Shown here: positions 1 through 12,666 of the stretch, in pieces
How positions within the stretch are numbered: the stretch's first letter is position 1
Layout: the number at the start of each line of letters is the position of its first letter
Source of the DNA: Embiotoca jacksoni
Taxonomy: Eukaryota > Chordata > Actinopteri > Embiotocidae
DNA length: 64,000 nucleotides
Direction of reading: 5' to 3'
Assembly: GCA_022577435.1 (NCBI GenBank)
Contig: JAKOON010000012.1
Location: 14,994,585 to 15,058,584, forward strand
The notes under the pieces: generated by a model
The model's database searches: none
What the model was told of the DNA's origin: nothing
The model's input: only the letters and a program-made list of their open reading frames with translations
Position numbers and translations under genes: made by a program

Positions 1-59
1 AATGAAAAAAAATGAAAAAAAACATCTGCATATTAATGTTATAAACAAACATTTACAAC

Positions 60-354
60 CTGTGTTGCCATCCCTGCCGTTCTCCAGGATGTAATTCTTC
101 TCCAGCTCGGACAGAAAGTCTACTTCTCCCTCTTCTCTCAACACCTCGTGGTATCCCTCCAAACCCCGGCTCAGCAGACAGTCCGCCGCAAGTCGAGCGC
201 TCTCGTTGTGGCTCAGGTCCAACGTGGGTCCGCTGGATGTGAGGTCCGAGTAGGAGGAGGGAGGGACGCCGAGGTCCTGAACCCGGCGCCTCACCTTCCC
301 CACAGGCTTGGACCTCCTGTACGACAGCACAGACACACTGTCGCACGCGTCCAT
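60..354 (-). CDS. fam83a: FAM83A, first coding exon (partial gene, continues off the left edge)
   Basis: Reverse-strand ATG at 352-354 opens about 98 codons, ending at a possible donor (GT at 58-59). An in-frame TGA lies seven codons upstream of the ATG, with no other ATG between, which supports this start. The translation contains KVRRRVQDL, then HNESARLAADCLLSRG, then REEGEVDFLSELE. These match the amino-terminal start of the DUF1669 domain of FAM83A. FAM83 proteins have a phospholipase-D-like fold without lipase activity and act as scaffolds that bind casein kinase 1; FAM83A is also linked to EGFR/RAF signalling. Position supports the call: in human, FAM83A is next to TBC1D31 on the same strand, as here. 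Only the amino end is visible, so nothing can be said about the rest of the protein. Confidence 0.82.
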
Positions 355-1959
355 TGATGACTGGTACGTTGTTGTTCAGGTTAACGTGACAAAAGGGAGC
401 CTTCAAGTTCAACCACTAACAGCCTGAAGTTACAGCCTTTCTCAGAGGAGATGTCATTGATTGAAACAGACAAGAGGTGAAGAGGAAGGGAGCTCCGCCC
501 CCCCCGCTCAGGGCGGGGTGGGTTCTTAACGTGATGTGACAGGTGAGCAAGGAGAGTAAATGTCATGCTGTTAGTTTCAGGCAGCGACCTTGCAGGATGT
601 AAAGATGAAGAAATACACAGGAAAGTGTGTCTCAGTGTAAATGTCAGGAATAAATGCCCCGTAAGTAATTGTAAGAAGGTGACGTGACAGCATGTGTAAA
701 ATTAATGAATTCTAAAAAAAAAGTCTTCTCCAGTCGAGAGATTTGATCATTTTTGGAACCAAGTCATGAAATATCATGGAGCATGTTTACGTTTTAGTTG
801 CCATTAATCAGTAGTATTTTTTATAGTTACTTAACTTGTCTCCTGAGTGGTTTAAGTCAAGATGTGCTTTTTACCTGTAGCTGCTAAAGAAGGCAAACAT
901 GCCAGGTAACTGTGTCAAGGGCTCTGGCTTTAAAACAATGACTTCAGAGATTGGTTGAAAAGACGACAAAAAAAAGAAAGATGTAAAGTTTGTATAAATA
1001 CTGTTGATCTTATTAAAGTGTGGGAGAAGGAGGCCTGCATGCTGCGGCCCAGCGGAGGAGGATCTTTAGGTGGGGCAGCCTGAGGAAATTCATTCATTTT
1101 ATTCCCGTTTAAATAGAAACCTTTTGTTGTTTATTGAATGTTGACTGAAAACGTCTGTGAACGAAGTAGCTGGATTTTTTTTTTCTTCTGATGATCGTTC
1201 ATACTTTTGACTCAGTGAAAGTCAGAGAATTTGGCATTTGACCTGGAGTGGGAACCCTGAGACACGGTTCTACGTATCCAGCAGGACACGGTTTGGGTTT
1301 TTGTGTGTTAATCACCCAGGTCAGAGATGACAGAACAGATCACGATGGACTTATTGTTGCGGTTTCCCTCCCAGGGCCTGAGACAAAGTGAGCAGGTGAT
1401 AAAAGCTGGGTGGAGGGAGAGAAATGGATGAGTGACAGGAATGGAGATGCTCTGTCGTTTCAGCTCCTGTCAAACAACACCTGAGAGCAGAGACGGATGG
1501 TTATGGACACACCCAGACAGAGCGCCGAGGAGCAGAGACACACACTGTTCTACAGTCGAATCAAACCCATTTCTGTCTTCATACAACCACGCAGCGGTCC
1601 CATCAAAACACAGTTCCTCTAATTTAGATCCTAATCCGATCTACGTGCATTTTGTGTGTAGAAAATGGCACCTGCCGCCAGACATTTTAATCTACACAGG
1701 AACGTCAAAATGAACCAGAAAGATCAATCAGGACTTTTAAAATCATTTTATCCAAACAGGTTTTAAATACAACAAATTAAAAAAAAAAAAAAATCATTTA
1801 AATAAAATTTCTAATTCAGCGAACGTTTAAAAAAAAAGTTACAACCGTGAATGATGGTAATATAACCATAAATTCAGAGGTGTTATAGTTTGTCTTTGTG
1901 GTTGCCATGGCGACCAGAAATTATACTGCACTAATTTACTTTGTTAAGTTGGTGGACTA

Positions 1960-1998
<39 letters not shown>

Positions 1999-2418
1999 AG
2001 TGTGTGTGTGTGTGTGTGTATGTGTGTGAGAGTGTGTGTGTGCGTGCGTGTGTGTGTGTGTGAGAGTTTGTTAGTCACAGACTAATGTTCACTGGCATTA
2101 GACAGACCTCGAAGTGAAGTGTGTTCAAATGAATGAAGCTACTTATTGCTTGCAGGAATATGATGAGACACGACTGCATGTGTTTCAGGTCGACTCGGAT
2201 CCTCCAGTCACCATGTGCACATCACATGACGCAACAACACAAGAGGACCGGGGGTTGACACGTGTTTGACTCTGGTCCTGTTAATAATAAAGGAATAAAG
2301 GATGGAGTTTAAGCACTTGGAGAGTATTAACCAGCAGCTCGCCCCTCAGTCTGAGTCACGGTTTCTGCTCTGTTGTAGTGAGTCTGTTGACTCTAAGAAG
2401 ACAGAGAGGAGCATGTGG
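355..2418. other. Intergenic spacer between fam83a and tbc1d31
   Basis: No coding exon was found. The stretch should hold the fam83a promoter and 5' UTR on the right side of position 354, and the 3' UTR of tbc1d31 on the left side of position 2,419. Reverse-strand AATAAA sequences occur at 1,098-1,103 and 1,130-1,135, either of which could be the tbc1d31 polyadenylation signal, giving a 3' UTR of about 1.3 kb. A long (TG)n tract lies at 1,962-2,062. Confidence 0.5.
1962..2062. repeat. (TG)n microsatellite, interrupted
   Basis: About 100 bases of TG dinucleotides with a few GAGAG and GCGTGC interruptions. It lies in the spacer or 3' UTR downstream of tbc1d31. Confidence 0.95.
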
Positions 2419-3311
2419 TCACTGGGACAGTGTGTGGACAGACTGTGAGGAGACAGTGCTGCCCTCTTTGGCTCTGGCTGCCAGCCGCTGCCTCAGTTCT
2501 CTGATTTCCTTCAGCAGTTCCCGCTCGCTGCTGTCCAGCTGCGCCCGGCCTCGGTCCAGAGAGACTGACATGGAACGAAGAGAGAAAACAGGATTATTGA
2601 TGAAAACAAAATGAAACCGACTTTCAGTGATGATGGGTATTCAGTTTGTGGTCTCTGCAGCGGGTCATTGTCTTGCTGTGGTGGCACTCAAATGTGTCAC
2701 AGACCACAGCGCTGGCTTCTGTTTTTATAGTCCTACTTTTTATTTGTGAAGAACTTTGTGGTTTTGCTCTGTAAAAGCTGTGATACTAAAACCCCTTTAT
2801 TTACTAATTCACTCACACAACAAAGCCTTGTGCTTCTTTCATTTGTTTTATTAGACATAAATATTACCTTTTTGAACAGAACACACACGTTGGTGGAGTT
2901 TAAAAAAGAAAAGAAAAGCAGTGGTAAAGAAATAGGAGGAAATAACTGGAACCTCTTCATTTGTTTTAGGCTGTAAAACATGGTAACTAAAGGGACTTAC
3001 AGTTGGTGGAGGCGCTCTCTGGAGGTGAAGTGCTGTTCAGACACACCGTGTTGCTTCCTGCCGGCCTCGGTGTTGTGGCAGAGTTGGCTGCTGTTCCTGC
3101 AACATCAACAGCAGTGATGATAAAAGGTCTGTGAGGAAGTCCTCCAATCGAACACGGTGACCTGCTCCTCGTCTGTCTCTGCACATCTGACACCAAACAA
3201 ACACTATTATTAATACATGTCTGGATAACAGACTGCATGTCTATGTGTGTTTGTGTACTGTATGTGTGTGTGTGTGTGTGTATGTGTGTGTGTGTGTACT
3301 GTGTGTGTGTG

Positions 3312-3342
<31 letters not shown>

Positions 3343-3359
3343 CTGTGTGTGTGTGTGTG

Positions 3360-3410
<51 letters not shown>

Positions 3411-3854
3411 GTATGTGCGTGCATGGAGTCGTACCTGCGTCCGCTGAGCACCAGGGCTGTTGCTGCTCCTGTAACTGAGCTCTGCTTCTCATCACTTCAT
3501 CCCACTGCAAATGAACAACGCGCAATTATTCCTGAGCTGTTTGGTTGAACTGAATCCCGCTAAAAGCCCACGAATTACATCACTGCAAATTGTGTCATGT
3601 AATGGACGAGCCAATACATCACGTAAACGTGTTGACAAACAAACTCCAGTCGTTCGCACCTTCTTTCCTGCCACATCTCTCACAGTGTCAGCCAGTCTCT
3701 CCTCCTCTGCCAGGGTTTTCCTGTGAAGCTCCGCCAGCCTCCCCCTCCTCCTCCCCTGTGAAGCGTCGACCTGCTGCAGGCGCTCCGCCACCTCTCCCTG
3801 CCAGTCTGAATCCGAGCCCAGCTGGCACGCCTCTGCCAGGGCCTCTTCCAGGGC

Positions 3855-3909
<55 letters not shown>

Positions 3910-6900
3910 GTGGAGAAAAGATCACATGTAGCTCTGCCAACATCATAGTTTGTGCGACTGTGTTGCTTCAGTAGTCTCCTGTGAAGCCAGACGGACACAC
4001 ACGATCACGTGTTGACAATTATACTGGGATGTGTCACCAACCTGCATGTTGGTCTTTGCGCTGTGTGGCGGCTCCGTGAAGCTCTCCTCCACTTTTTCTG
4101 CATCCCTCATCCTCATCTCCACCTCCTCCTCAACATCCCAGCCCACACGCTTCTGCTCCTTCAACAAGTGCTGACACAGCAGTCACCATAAAATACAACA
4201 ACACAAAAACACAGGTCTGATTACGTGGCGGAATGCTGGAAACACAAATTAGATGAACATCAGCGAAAGCACGTGTCACGTATGAACAGAAAAAGGTGAT
4301 TCTTATCTGCAGAGGTTGACATCCATGTCTGTCCAGACAATCAATATATGTAGTGAAGACTTTGAAGGAATTCGGCCATAAAAACTAAAGATGATACTCC
4401 AAAAATGTATGGTTTTGCAAAGAAGCTATATATTCTAAATTGCGGATGCTTCACACACATCTTCAACCCGACAGCACAGAAGATATTTACAACCAGCCCA
4501 GTTTCAAGGTGGACACTCAGGATAAGTGTCACTAAATCAGGATCTCAATGTGAGATATGGTCACAATCTCCCCTTCTGCTCCTGAGCTGTGGTGTTGAAT
4601 AATGTTCGGGAAAGTGTTTTTACAGAACATTTAGGTTGATCTTTGACCTTTTGCATATAAAATGCCATGATTTCACCATTTGATCCGATTACACACGTGT
4701 GATGTTTTGTTGACCACCAAAATCGAATCAGTTCATCCTTGAGTCCAAGTGAACGCTGGAGTTTGCAGAAATTCCCTCAAGGTGTTCCCGAGGTGTCGCG
4801 TTCAAGACGCAGAGGCGTAAAAAGAGATGGAAGCATGACAGCGATGGGAGAGGTGGGTAGAGTCACCTGTTCAAGTCGTTTCCTCTGAGCCTCCATCTCC
4901 ATCTGTCTGATTTCCACATCCTGGACTGCTGAGGCCGTCTCTTGATCACGCAGATCCATCTGCGGCACGATTTAAAGGCTTATAAACTTCAGAAAGAAAG
5001 TTGCTGATGGTTTTTACAAATATTAACAAGCACATAACTCTTTGTGGTCAGTCTGATGATACATCGACTCATTCTGGGATTACAGCCCAGAATGTAATAA
5101 ACTGAAGTCAGCATAAATGTGTCCCATAGACACATACATATAAAAAATGATTAGGGACAAGCAAAGTGTTGCTTCCAGCTAAATTCATCCAAGTGAGCCC
5201 TTTTCAGTTGAAGCGTTCAAATATTTACTTATATTTGACTTGTAACAGATAATATCTCAGAGGTTAGTTTAAGCTCTTTTATAAACAAGTACAGACACTT
5301 GACATCAGGATTTTGATGCTCTCTGGGGTCCCAACCAGCATTTTAATTACTTAAAATCTTCTCAAAAGTGTGTATAATTATACAACATTAAACATCTGAT
5401 GGGATAAATCACTGAATCCTAACAAAGCGGGGGAAAAAAGAACCACAAATCATATATCATGTATGACCAGATAGCGCCGGGTTCACCTTTCTGCTGATCT
5501 CCTGGTCCAGTCTGTGGATCTGTGACGCTCGCAGGTCCTGCTGGTGTTTGAGAAAGCGTCTTCTGGTTGCGTCGAGCAGCTGTAACTCCTTCACCTTCAG
5601 CTCTCTCTTCATGGCTGCCAACCTGAACAGGACGGAGCGGTGTCAGCAACCAACTCCACTAAAATCACCATCATTCTTTTTAGCTGTAATAAAACTGTCA
5701 AGGTGAAAGTGTGTTGTTTGTTGTTTACTTTGTCCTCTGCTGTGTTAGTTTGTCCTCTTCTTGTGCCAGGATGTTTCTGCGCTGTTCTTCTGCTTGCTGC
5801 AGCAACTCCTGTGTTCAAATCAATTAACAGTCAAATTTATTTCCATTTCAGGGCTTGTTTTTCATAAACTGATGAACTCTCTACAGTCGGGGCGTTGCCG
5901 TACGAATAAATCTATGCTTTAAAAGATTTCTGAAATATACCTGTTGTGTATAATAAGCATCCTCTTCAGCCTGGCGACGCACAAAATCTACACGAAGCGC
6001 TGACACTTCCTGTCTGAAGAAACACGCACACACAGATTTACATGTGGTACCTCTTTTCTCACTACTTTTCTTCTTAATATCTAATTCTATCAACTTAAAC
6101 ATGAACGAGTGCCTCTGTTATTGAGGTTCATCTATAATCTCACCTCTCCCGGAGATACTCCATCTCCTGCAGTCGTATCTTCTCCCTCTCTTGGCTTTGG
6201 TATTCCACTATGAATTCTGGGTAATGGTTGAACACTGGGTACTGGCCTTTGGTCAGTGGCGTAAAGTCAGCGAGCATCGTCCTGGGATGGACGTCAGCTG
6301 GTGTGCTGCCCACGAGTCGGTAGGCCTCCTTTATCATGGCTCCAACATCCAGGTTGTTCCGATGGTGAAAAAAATACTGAAGAGGAGGAGGAGAGTCGGA
6401 GACGTTGATTGTGGGACTGGGTTTATTTTCAGACGAGATGAGAGGAGACGGAAGGAGCTACCTCGAAGTCCTGCTTCTGGGCGCAGAGCAGCAGAGGCTC
6501 ACGGCAGCAGATGATGTAAGCCACACAGGCCACCAGCAGGAACGATGGGTGATTGGAGAAAACGTTGTCGAACAGTCGGAGCCACTCATCGCGAGTCAGG
6601 ACCTCTGAGAACAGGGTCTCCAGCAAGGGCCACACATAGACCTGGGACAGACGGAGGGTGTATGAATGAGGACAGAGACGTGGATGTGAAACTGAGAGGA
6701 CAGCTCCTCCAGGAATCTGCAGCTGCTGTTACCTGTGAAGTGATGCCACAGTCCACCAGGTGCTGCAGCAGCTCCTTGTCGTGATGACCCAGAATGTTCT
6801 CCACCATGCTCAGGATGTTCAGAGGAGGGTTGGGGAAATACTCGAACCAGTGCTGGCACCAGTTCACTGTACAAACAAACATCCGAGTCAGCAGAGATTC

Positions 6901-7836
6901 AACTAACTGATAACACATCAACTCAGCATTCAGATACCTCATAAACAGAGTTTAACAGCCATTATTCAAAAACTTGGAACAGTTTTAGAGTTAAAATCGT
7001 TTGAAATCCTTCGCTTTCCGTATCATGGAGCGGCCAGCTCGAGTTGCGGAGCGGTTGCTATATGCATCTTCATGGAGCTGCACGTACTGCAGGAAGGCAA
7101 ATTGTTGAGTCACATCTAAGACACTGTTAGACGGGAATTTTCTTTCTTGGAAAAAAAAACAACTTATAAAGATATGACTTTGATAATCCGGGATGAGCAG
7201 TGCTGTCAAGATCATGAAATCTATGTCGACGATTAATTATCATACAAATAATTGCGTTTAACAATTTTATTTTATTTTTCTGTTTATTTTATCCCTAATC
7301 ATAGTTTAATCATACATTGAAATATGACATTTCTGTTGAGTTTCTTCCAACTGGTTTTATACAGATGAATGGAAGAGATTCTGACGATTATCGCCTGATC
7401 ACAAATATTTGTGTCAAATGATTATGTAATAATTGTGACAGGTGTAGGGATGAGTTTTTAGAGGTTTAATCAATTACTGGAAAGGGACTTTAAAACTAAC
7501 TAGACTCAACGCAGCAGCTAAATCTGTCTAGCTGTTAAACTTTCAAATGTGTGAGGTTGAAATATATTTGAAAGCTGTGATAAGAAGCACTGTGTAGAAG
7601 TACCTATGACGGTGGCGACCACCTCAAAGCAGAGCATCGGATTGTTCTGGAAGAGCTTGACGAAAGGAAAGGCGACCAGAGGGAGGTACTCCACCTCTCC
7701 AAAGATGGCTGCCCAGTGAGCTAAAGCAGACAAAACCCTGCGGAGAACATGAAAGGAGCCAATAAATGATTTGTTGAAAATGATGCAAGTCTGCGATGAA
7801 AAAGTATTTAACGAAAGTTAGTTGCACTTGCGTGCG

Positions 7837-7893
<57 letters not shown>

Positions 7894-10800
7894 ACCTCTG
7901 CAGTCCTCTCTGCAGTTTGTGACTCTTGATGGGGTATTTATCATGCAGCGTGAGGAAGGCTGAATGAAGGCTTTTGTCAGTCAGACTGCTGTACGCTGCG
8001 TGGTTCTCTGGGAGACACAGCAAAGACCGCCACACAAACATCCTGCAACAAGAATGAAGGAATTATCGTTCACACCCTGATGGCATACAGTTTTCAGTTG
8101 TTAAGATACCCTGCATGAAACTTCTGATTTGTACCTGTATTTAGCAGGATACTCTCCGAAAGCCTTGAGCAGGGCCACCAGTCTCTTCTTATTCAGCCCA
8201 GCGGGAAGTTCATTCTGTTCCAAGAAAGACACAAAAAACAAAAACATCTACATCCAGTCCCATTCAGAGAAGGGCTTGGTGTGTCTGTGTGAAAACAAAA
8301 TCTAATAAATAATCCACAAAAAACTACAAGCAAACACCCTGGTGGAGAAAATAGTTTGATGACTTCATGTGTGTTGTTTCTACCTCTTTATCGTCAGCTG
8401 TCAACCCAGCAGGGGGTCGAAGTATCTTCACCTGTGTCCGCCTGCCGTAGCTCTTGGCCGGTCTCTGAACGACCTCTGACCTGACTTTGACCTTTATGTT
8501 AGAAAAGTCCTGATGAGCTTCACCACCAGAGACCACTGCCACCTGGGATGGGGGAGGCTGTGCAGAAGGCGAGAGAGAGAGAAACACACAAAAACAAAAT
8601 GTGAATACACACAGAAAAATCCCTTATTATCAACAAATCAGAAAGCTCTTGCCGCCCCGTGCGTCATGTTATCACAACAGACGGTCACCTTGTTTAATTC
8701 CTGTGTGAGACTCTGCACACTGTAGATGTTAATGCTGCCATTATCCATGATAGCCACAACGTGTCGGCCGTTGGGGCCGACCGCCACCGTAGTAATGGTG
8801 TCGCCGTGGGAACCCATTTGGAAGAGAAGCTTGCACGTGTGAATGTTGATGAAACGCATCACGCCGTCCTGGCTCAGTACACCCAGTGTCTACGGAGACC
8901 AAAAACAAAAGCCGTAAACACACAGCACAGCCTCGGCTTTGAACGACCTGCCAACCAAATACCTTAAAAACACTGGAAAACTGGATCTGTTTTAAAGGCA
9001 AAGTGTTGATAAAGGTTATTTTTCTTCACTGCACTTTGTATGACGTTAATTGATAAATACATCTAATGATGGAATTATTTTTGAAAACATCCTCACTTTA
9101 ATGCCTTATAATGTTTTCTCTGTACTGTAGATGTGTACGGAAACAGACATAAATGGCAGCAAACTCAACACAAGCTGAAATTGGAAAAAACAAAATACAA
9201 GATTAGAGCAGGACAGTGACTCCCAAACTGTGGAGGCTCCACCTGGTGGCACCTTAGAGCCTCGCTGAAAAGATTAACGATTGCAGTCCAACTGACCCAA
9301 GTCAAAAAAAATAATTGTGATTTTATTACAGACAACAGCTGTTACATTCATACTTCACATTAAAATGAATAATGGTCGTTGTTAGCTACGTAGGGTGGCG
9401 TCACATCACATCTGATATTTGACGGAGTTACATTGGGACTCCAAAGTCATTGATTCTAACAAGCAGAATGATTCGAAGTTTAAAATGGCTGCAAGGTCCA
9501 AAAAACAGGAAAGTGACAACATTGGACCAGGTCAGACAAACTTTTTAATGCTAAAGAGGAGTCGGCAGTCGAGCCACCGAAAGGTGCTATTTCTGGCAAA
9601 ATATGTAAATGTTTTCTTTGAAACAGTAACTTTACGGTGTTGGTCTTTAGCCTTTTTGAGGTTTATAGATTATTTAAATCAGTGAATCCTATTTTATGTG
9701 AAAGTTTGTTGGTGTCTGCAGTGAGAAGTGGTTCTTGGAAATTTCAGTTTGGTTCATATGGCACATGGTCTGAAAAGTTAAGGAAACTCTGGAATAAGAA
9801 AACAAACGAGCCAATAAAAAACGGAGGAACTAGACATCATTGTGTTTGTGTCTGTACCTGACTGGCTCCTCCGTCAAAGCTGTCAGGCAGGAACTCCAGC
9901 TGTCTGACGGTTCGAACCTGCGTGGGCATCTGAATCACCCTCATCAGCTGTTTGCTGTCCAGACACCACAGATGCAGCAGGTTGGAGCGTCCACCCGCTG
10001 CGAGGCTCTTTCCATCTCTGTCGACACAGCGCACGCATGTACGTGTTGGTTAAAGACTTCTGATCCCTTTTTACTTCGTCTTGTAATGTGCTTGTAAAGT
10101 GTTGTGATTTTAGCATGCTGTAAAATGTAATCCTGAGTAATAATAGTGAGGAGCAACATGATCGCTGGGGTGGTTAGTAGCGGTGATGTGAGAGACCCAC
10201 CGAGTGACAGCGAAGGCCTTGTAGGAGATTCTGGGTCCACTGTCAGGAACAGGGAGCTGGTATTTGCAGAAAAGTGTGTCGCTCTCCCACGCAAAGATGG
10301 AGTCATCACTGAAACAGCTGAGGATGGTGCTACTGAGAGGGAGGAAAAACACCTGCAGCACAAACAACAGCGTGCCATTACAAAGATAGCAACACGAAGA
10401 GGGAGCAGATTTAGTGCATAAATCCTCAAATGACAAAACAACACAAACAAACTCTCTGAATCCCGACTGATTCCATTCATGAAGTGATCAGACTATGATT
10501 TGCGTTTCTTTTCGTGTTGATGAGGCTGGCAGTTGCTTTGGCAGTGTGTCTGCATGTTTACCCTCTGTATGCCAACCGACTGCCTGATGTTGAGCTTCCT
10601 CTTCCTCTGGAACGTGTCCAGGTCCCAGAGCTGAGCCGTGTCTGAGGACGTGGTGATGGCGTAGCGGCCGGAGCTGTGCACAGAGATGGATGAAACTGCT
10701 CCCTCGTGGCCGCGCATCCAACTGACCAGCTGCTTTGTGTCTGCGTAATGAGACATACGGCAAAGGAAGGGAGTTTTATTTTATGTGGACAGAAACTGAT

Positions 10801-12529
10801 TACACACACGTCACTGGTTTTGCATTAAATTGACCAGCTGCTTTGTGTGTGACAGAAAGGTTGCGCTGACTGTTTGTTGTCCAATGAAGGACAGTCTGAC
10901 ATGAAATTAAAGCATAAGTGAGAATAAAATTAGAACAAACGACAAATTAAGAACAAAGCGATGCTTTGAGTGGATATATCCATCCGACCTTTGTCAAAGC
11001 ATTTGATGGTGTAGTCGGACAACGCCACAAGGAACTCTGTGGTCCTGCGGAGGCTGAACGCCAGAGCAGTGCAGGCCTGTCCTGTCTTCCGCACCAGACG
11101 AAATCTACCCGAAGAAAGAAGCGAAGAAAAACACAACATCAGATAAACGTGAGAACATGCAGAGTGTCAGAGTGTCTGTGTGGTTAGGGCTGGACACTTT
11201 GAGGTCATCCTCTGTTCCAAATTGAAGCTGTACCATTTATGGTTGAAACACTGACATCACATTGAAGAGGAATCAGGAACAAGACAGAAGTGTGCGTATT
11301 ATTATTTTTTTTTTCATGCTTTCCTGCTCTAAATACCGTAGATCCAATTCAGCAGTCAGTCACCTGTTTCTACTGATGTCAAAGATATAGATGTTGCCAT
11401 GGTAATCTCCAGCCAGGAAGGAGTCTCCCGTGTTGTCAAAAGCCACGTGGAGGAACCGCACTGTCTTGGCCTGCTGAACCGTGCGGATCACCGTCACCAA
11501 CACACTGAGGAAGAAAAACAACGTTCATTTCTGAGGATGAAAGATGAAAAGCAACACATTGGTGTGAAACTTTGCTGCTCTCTAGTGGTGACAATGAACC
11601 CAGGGAAAAGTAGTGTATAAGTAAATACTGTCTTTCCACAACAGATTGCCATGTTTTAAAGGATCTGCATTGCTGCTGTACAGAAGGTTCACCTGTAAAA
11701 CAACCGTCTGACTCCTTACCTGCGCAACTATGGAATACGAATGAGTGAAAAGGTCAAACAAATGCTAAAGTGCCTTTGTAAGATGTTCCATCATCAAAGA
11801 TCAGTGCTCATACTGGCACACATTCTCACTTAGAGATATAAAATGGATTTTCCTAATTAAATTCCTTAATTTAATGTCTTGATGATGGTGGTGGAAAGAG
11901 TCTCATTCATAGTTGTTCAGTTGGTTTGAGAGCCACAAAATGTGGTGTCCAAAGTACACAATTAAAATCACTTTCCTATTCATCAAGCCATTCAGCAATC
12001 CCTTGTGTCCCATATGAAAGAGACCTCATTCACGTTTTCACATTTGTCCTGTAAGATTCAACGGACAAACTAGAATATTGGGATTTTATGTTGAATAAAG
12101 TTTTGATGTGTACTTTCATGGTGTTATATACCTGCATAAGAGAGAGACACAATCTTTGACTATTACACCACCAGATGTCACTACCTGTTGGGATAACAAA
12201 GCAGCTTTACAACTGAGTTCATGTAGATCAGGGTCCTTCAAACCCCTGGCGTGGGGATGTGGGGGGGCCAGATACAAGCCTGTTTACAATGTCAACAAAT
12301 ATGATTATGAAACTGCTATAAACACATGATGTCAGCTTGGAGTTGTTTTGATCATACAAACAGCAAAACACAAGATGAATAGAGTAAACAGTATGGACCT
12401 GCCGTCGATGTAATACATGAACATTAACAGTATATAGTGAGTACATAATCAAACCTACCTTTTCCCCGGTGCTGGTTTTCGATGCCAGACTTTACCCTCC
12501 TCTTTGTTTCCGATGTCCGTCACCTCCAT
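2419..12529 (-). CDS. tbc1d31: TBC1D31 (WDR67), complete, 23 coding exons
   Basis: Exons in gene order: 12459-12529, 11364-11504, 10989-11104, 10562-10740, 10201-10352, 9858-10017, 8689-8889, 8384-8557, 8135-8214, 7896-8042, 7604-7737, 6733-6866, 6462-6641, 6144-6376, 5941-6013, 5729-5808, 5487-5622, 4867-4959, 4042-4170, 3660-3854, 3435-3504, 3001-3096, 2419-2564. All have GT-AG borders and compatible phases, giving 3,120 nt and 1,039 residues (human about 1,066). WD40 repeats occupy roughly residues 45-350 (FDNTGDSFLAGDYHGNIYIFD, SSDTAQLWDLDTFQRKRKL). A TBC domain follows at about 415-590 (KYRMFVWRSLL, NWCQHWFEYFPNPP), then a charged coiled coil at about 685-900 and a conserved ELRQRLAARA near the end. 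TBC1D31 is a centriolar-satellite/centrosome protein that scaffolds PKA and the ligase praja2 to control OFD1 and ciliogenesis. The usual TBC arginine and glutamine fingers are not visible. Confidence 0.95.
3243..3424. repeat. (TG)n tract with TACTG interruptions, in tbc1d31 intron 21
   Basis: About 180 bases of TG repeat broken at irregular intervals by TACTG. It fills about half of the 338-base intron between coding exons 21 and 22 of tbc1d31. On the transcribed strand it reads as CA repeat beginning about 15-20 bases inside the donor of exon 21. Several long Cys/Val or His/Thr reading frames here are repeat artefacts. Confidence 0.95.
3858..3903. repeat. (TG)n tract abutting the acceptor of tbc1d31 exon 20
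   Basis: About 46 bases of pure TG. On the tbc1d31 strand this is CA repeat running straight into the TAG acceptor at 3855-3857. The nearest pyrimidine run (CTTTTCTCC, reverse strand near 3,912-3,921) is about 60 bases from the acceptor. Confidence 0.93.
7197..7448. repeat. AT-rich dispersed repeat, copy A (tbc1d31 intron 11)
   Basis: This segment shares blocks with 30,752-31,216 in the same order and on the same strand: an ATACAAATAATT block, TGACATTTCTGTT, a CAGATGAATGGA-like block, and ATCGCCTGATCAC/ATCGCGATCAGGCGATT followed by AATAATTGTGAC. It looks like an old interspersed repeat of the hAT-derived or similar type. The class cannot be fixed by eye. Confidence 0.5.
7838..7891. repeat. 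(TG)n tract abutting the donor of tbc1d31 exon 10
   Basis: About 54 bases of TG repeat. On the tbc1d31 strand the exon ends CAGAG and the intron starts GTAAACACACAC, so the CA repeat begins within the first few bases of intron 10. Confidence 0.93.
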
Positions 12530-12657
12530 TTTACGGAAGTCTAAACAACCTCACGGCATGAATGTATAAAAAAATAATCCCCGGATTAACTTAATGTCAC
12601 CGCTGCTGTTGATGTCCCTCCTCGCTAACAGGTTAGCCGGCTAATCTCCTGACAGGC

Positions 12658-12666
12658 GGCGCGAAA
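12658..12666 (-). promoter_or_regulatory. E2F-type site in the tbc1d31 promoter
   Basis: The reverse strand reads TTTCGCGCC, a perfect match to the E2F consensus TTTSSCGC, about 130 bases upstream of the tbc1d31 ATG at 12,527-12,529. E2F sites are common in cell-cycle and centrosome genes, so the placement makes sense. No TATA box was seen nearby. Confidence 0.45.

Noticed and set aside
3237..3548. Long Cys/Val-rich and His/Thr-rich reading frames
   Set aside because: They are translations of TG/CA repeat in an intron, with no other coding signal.
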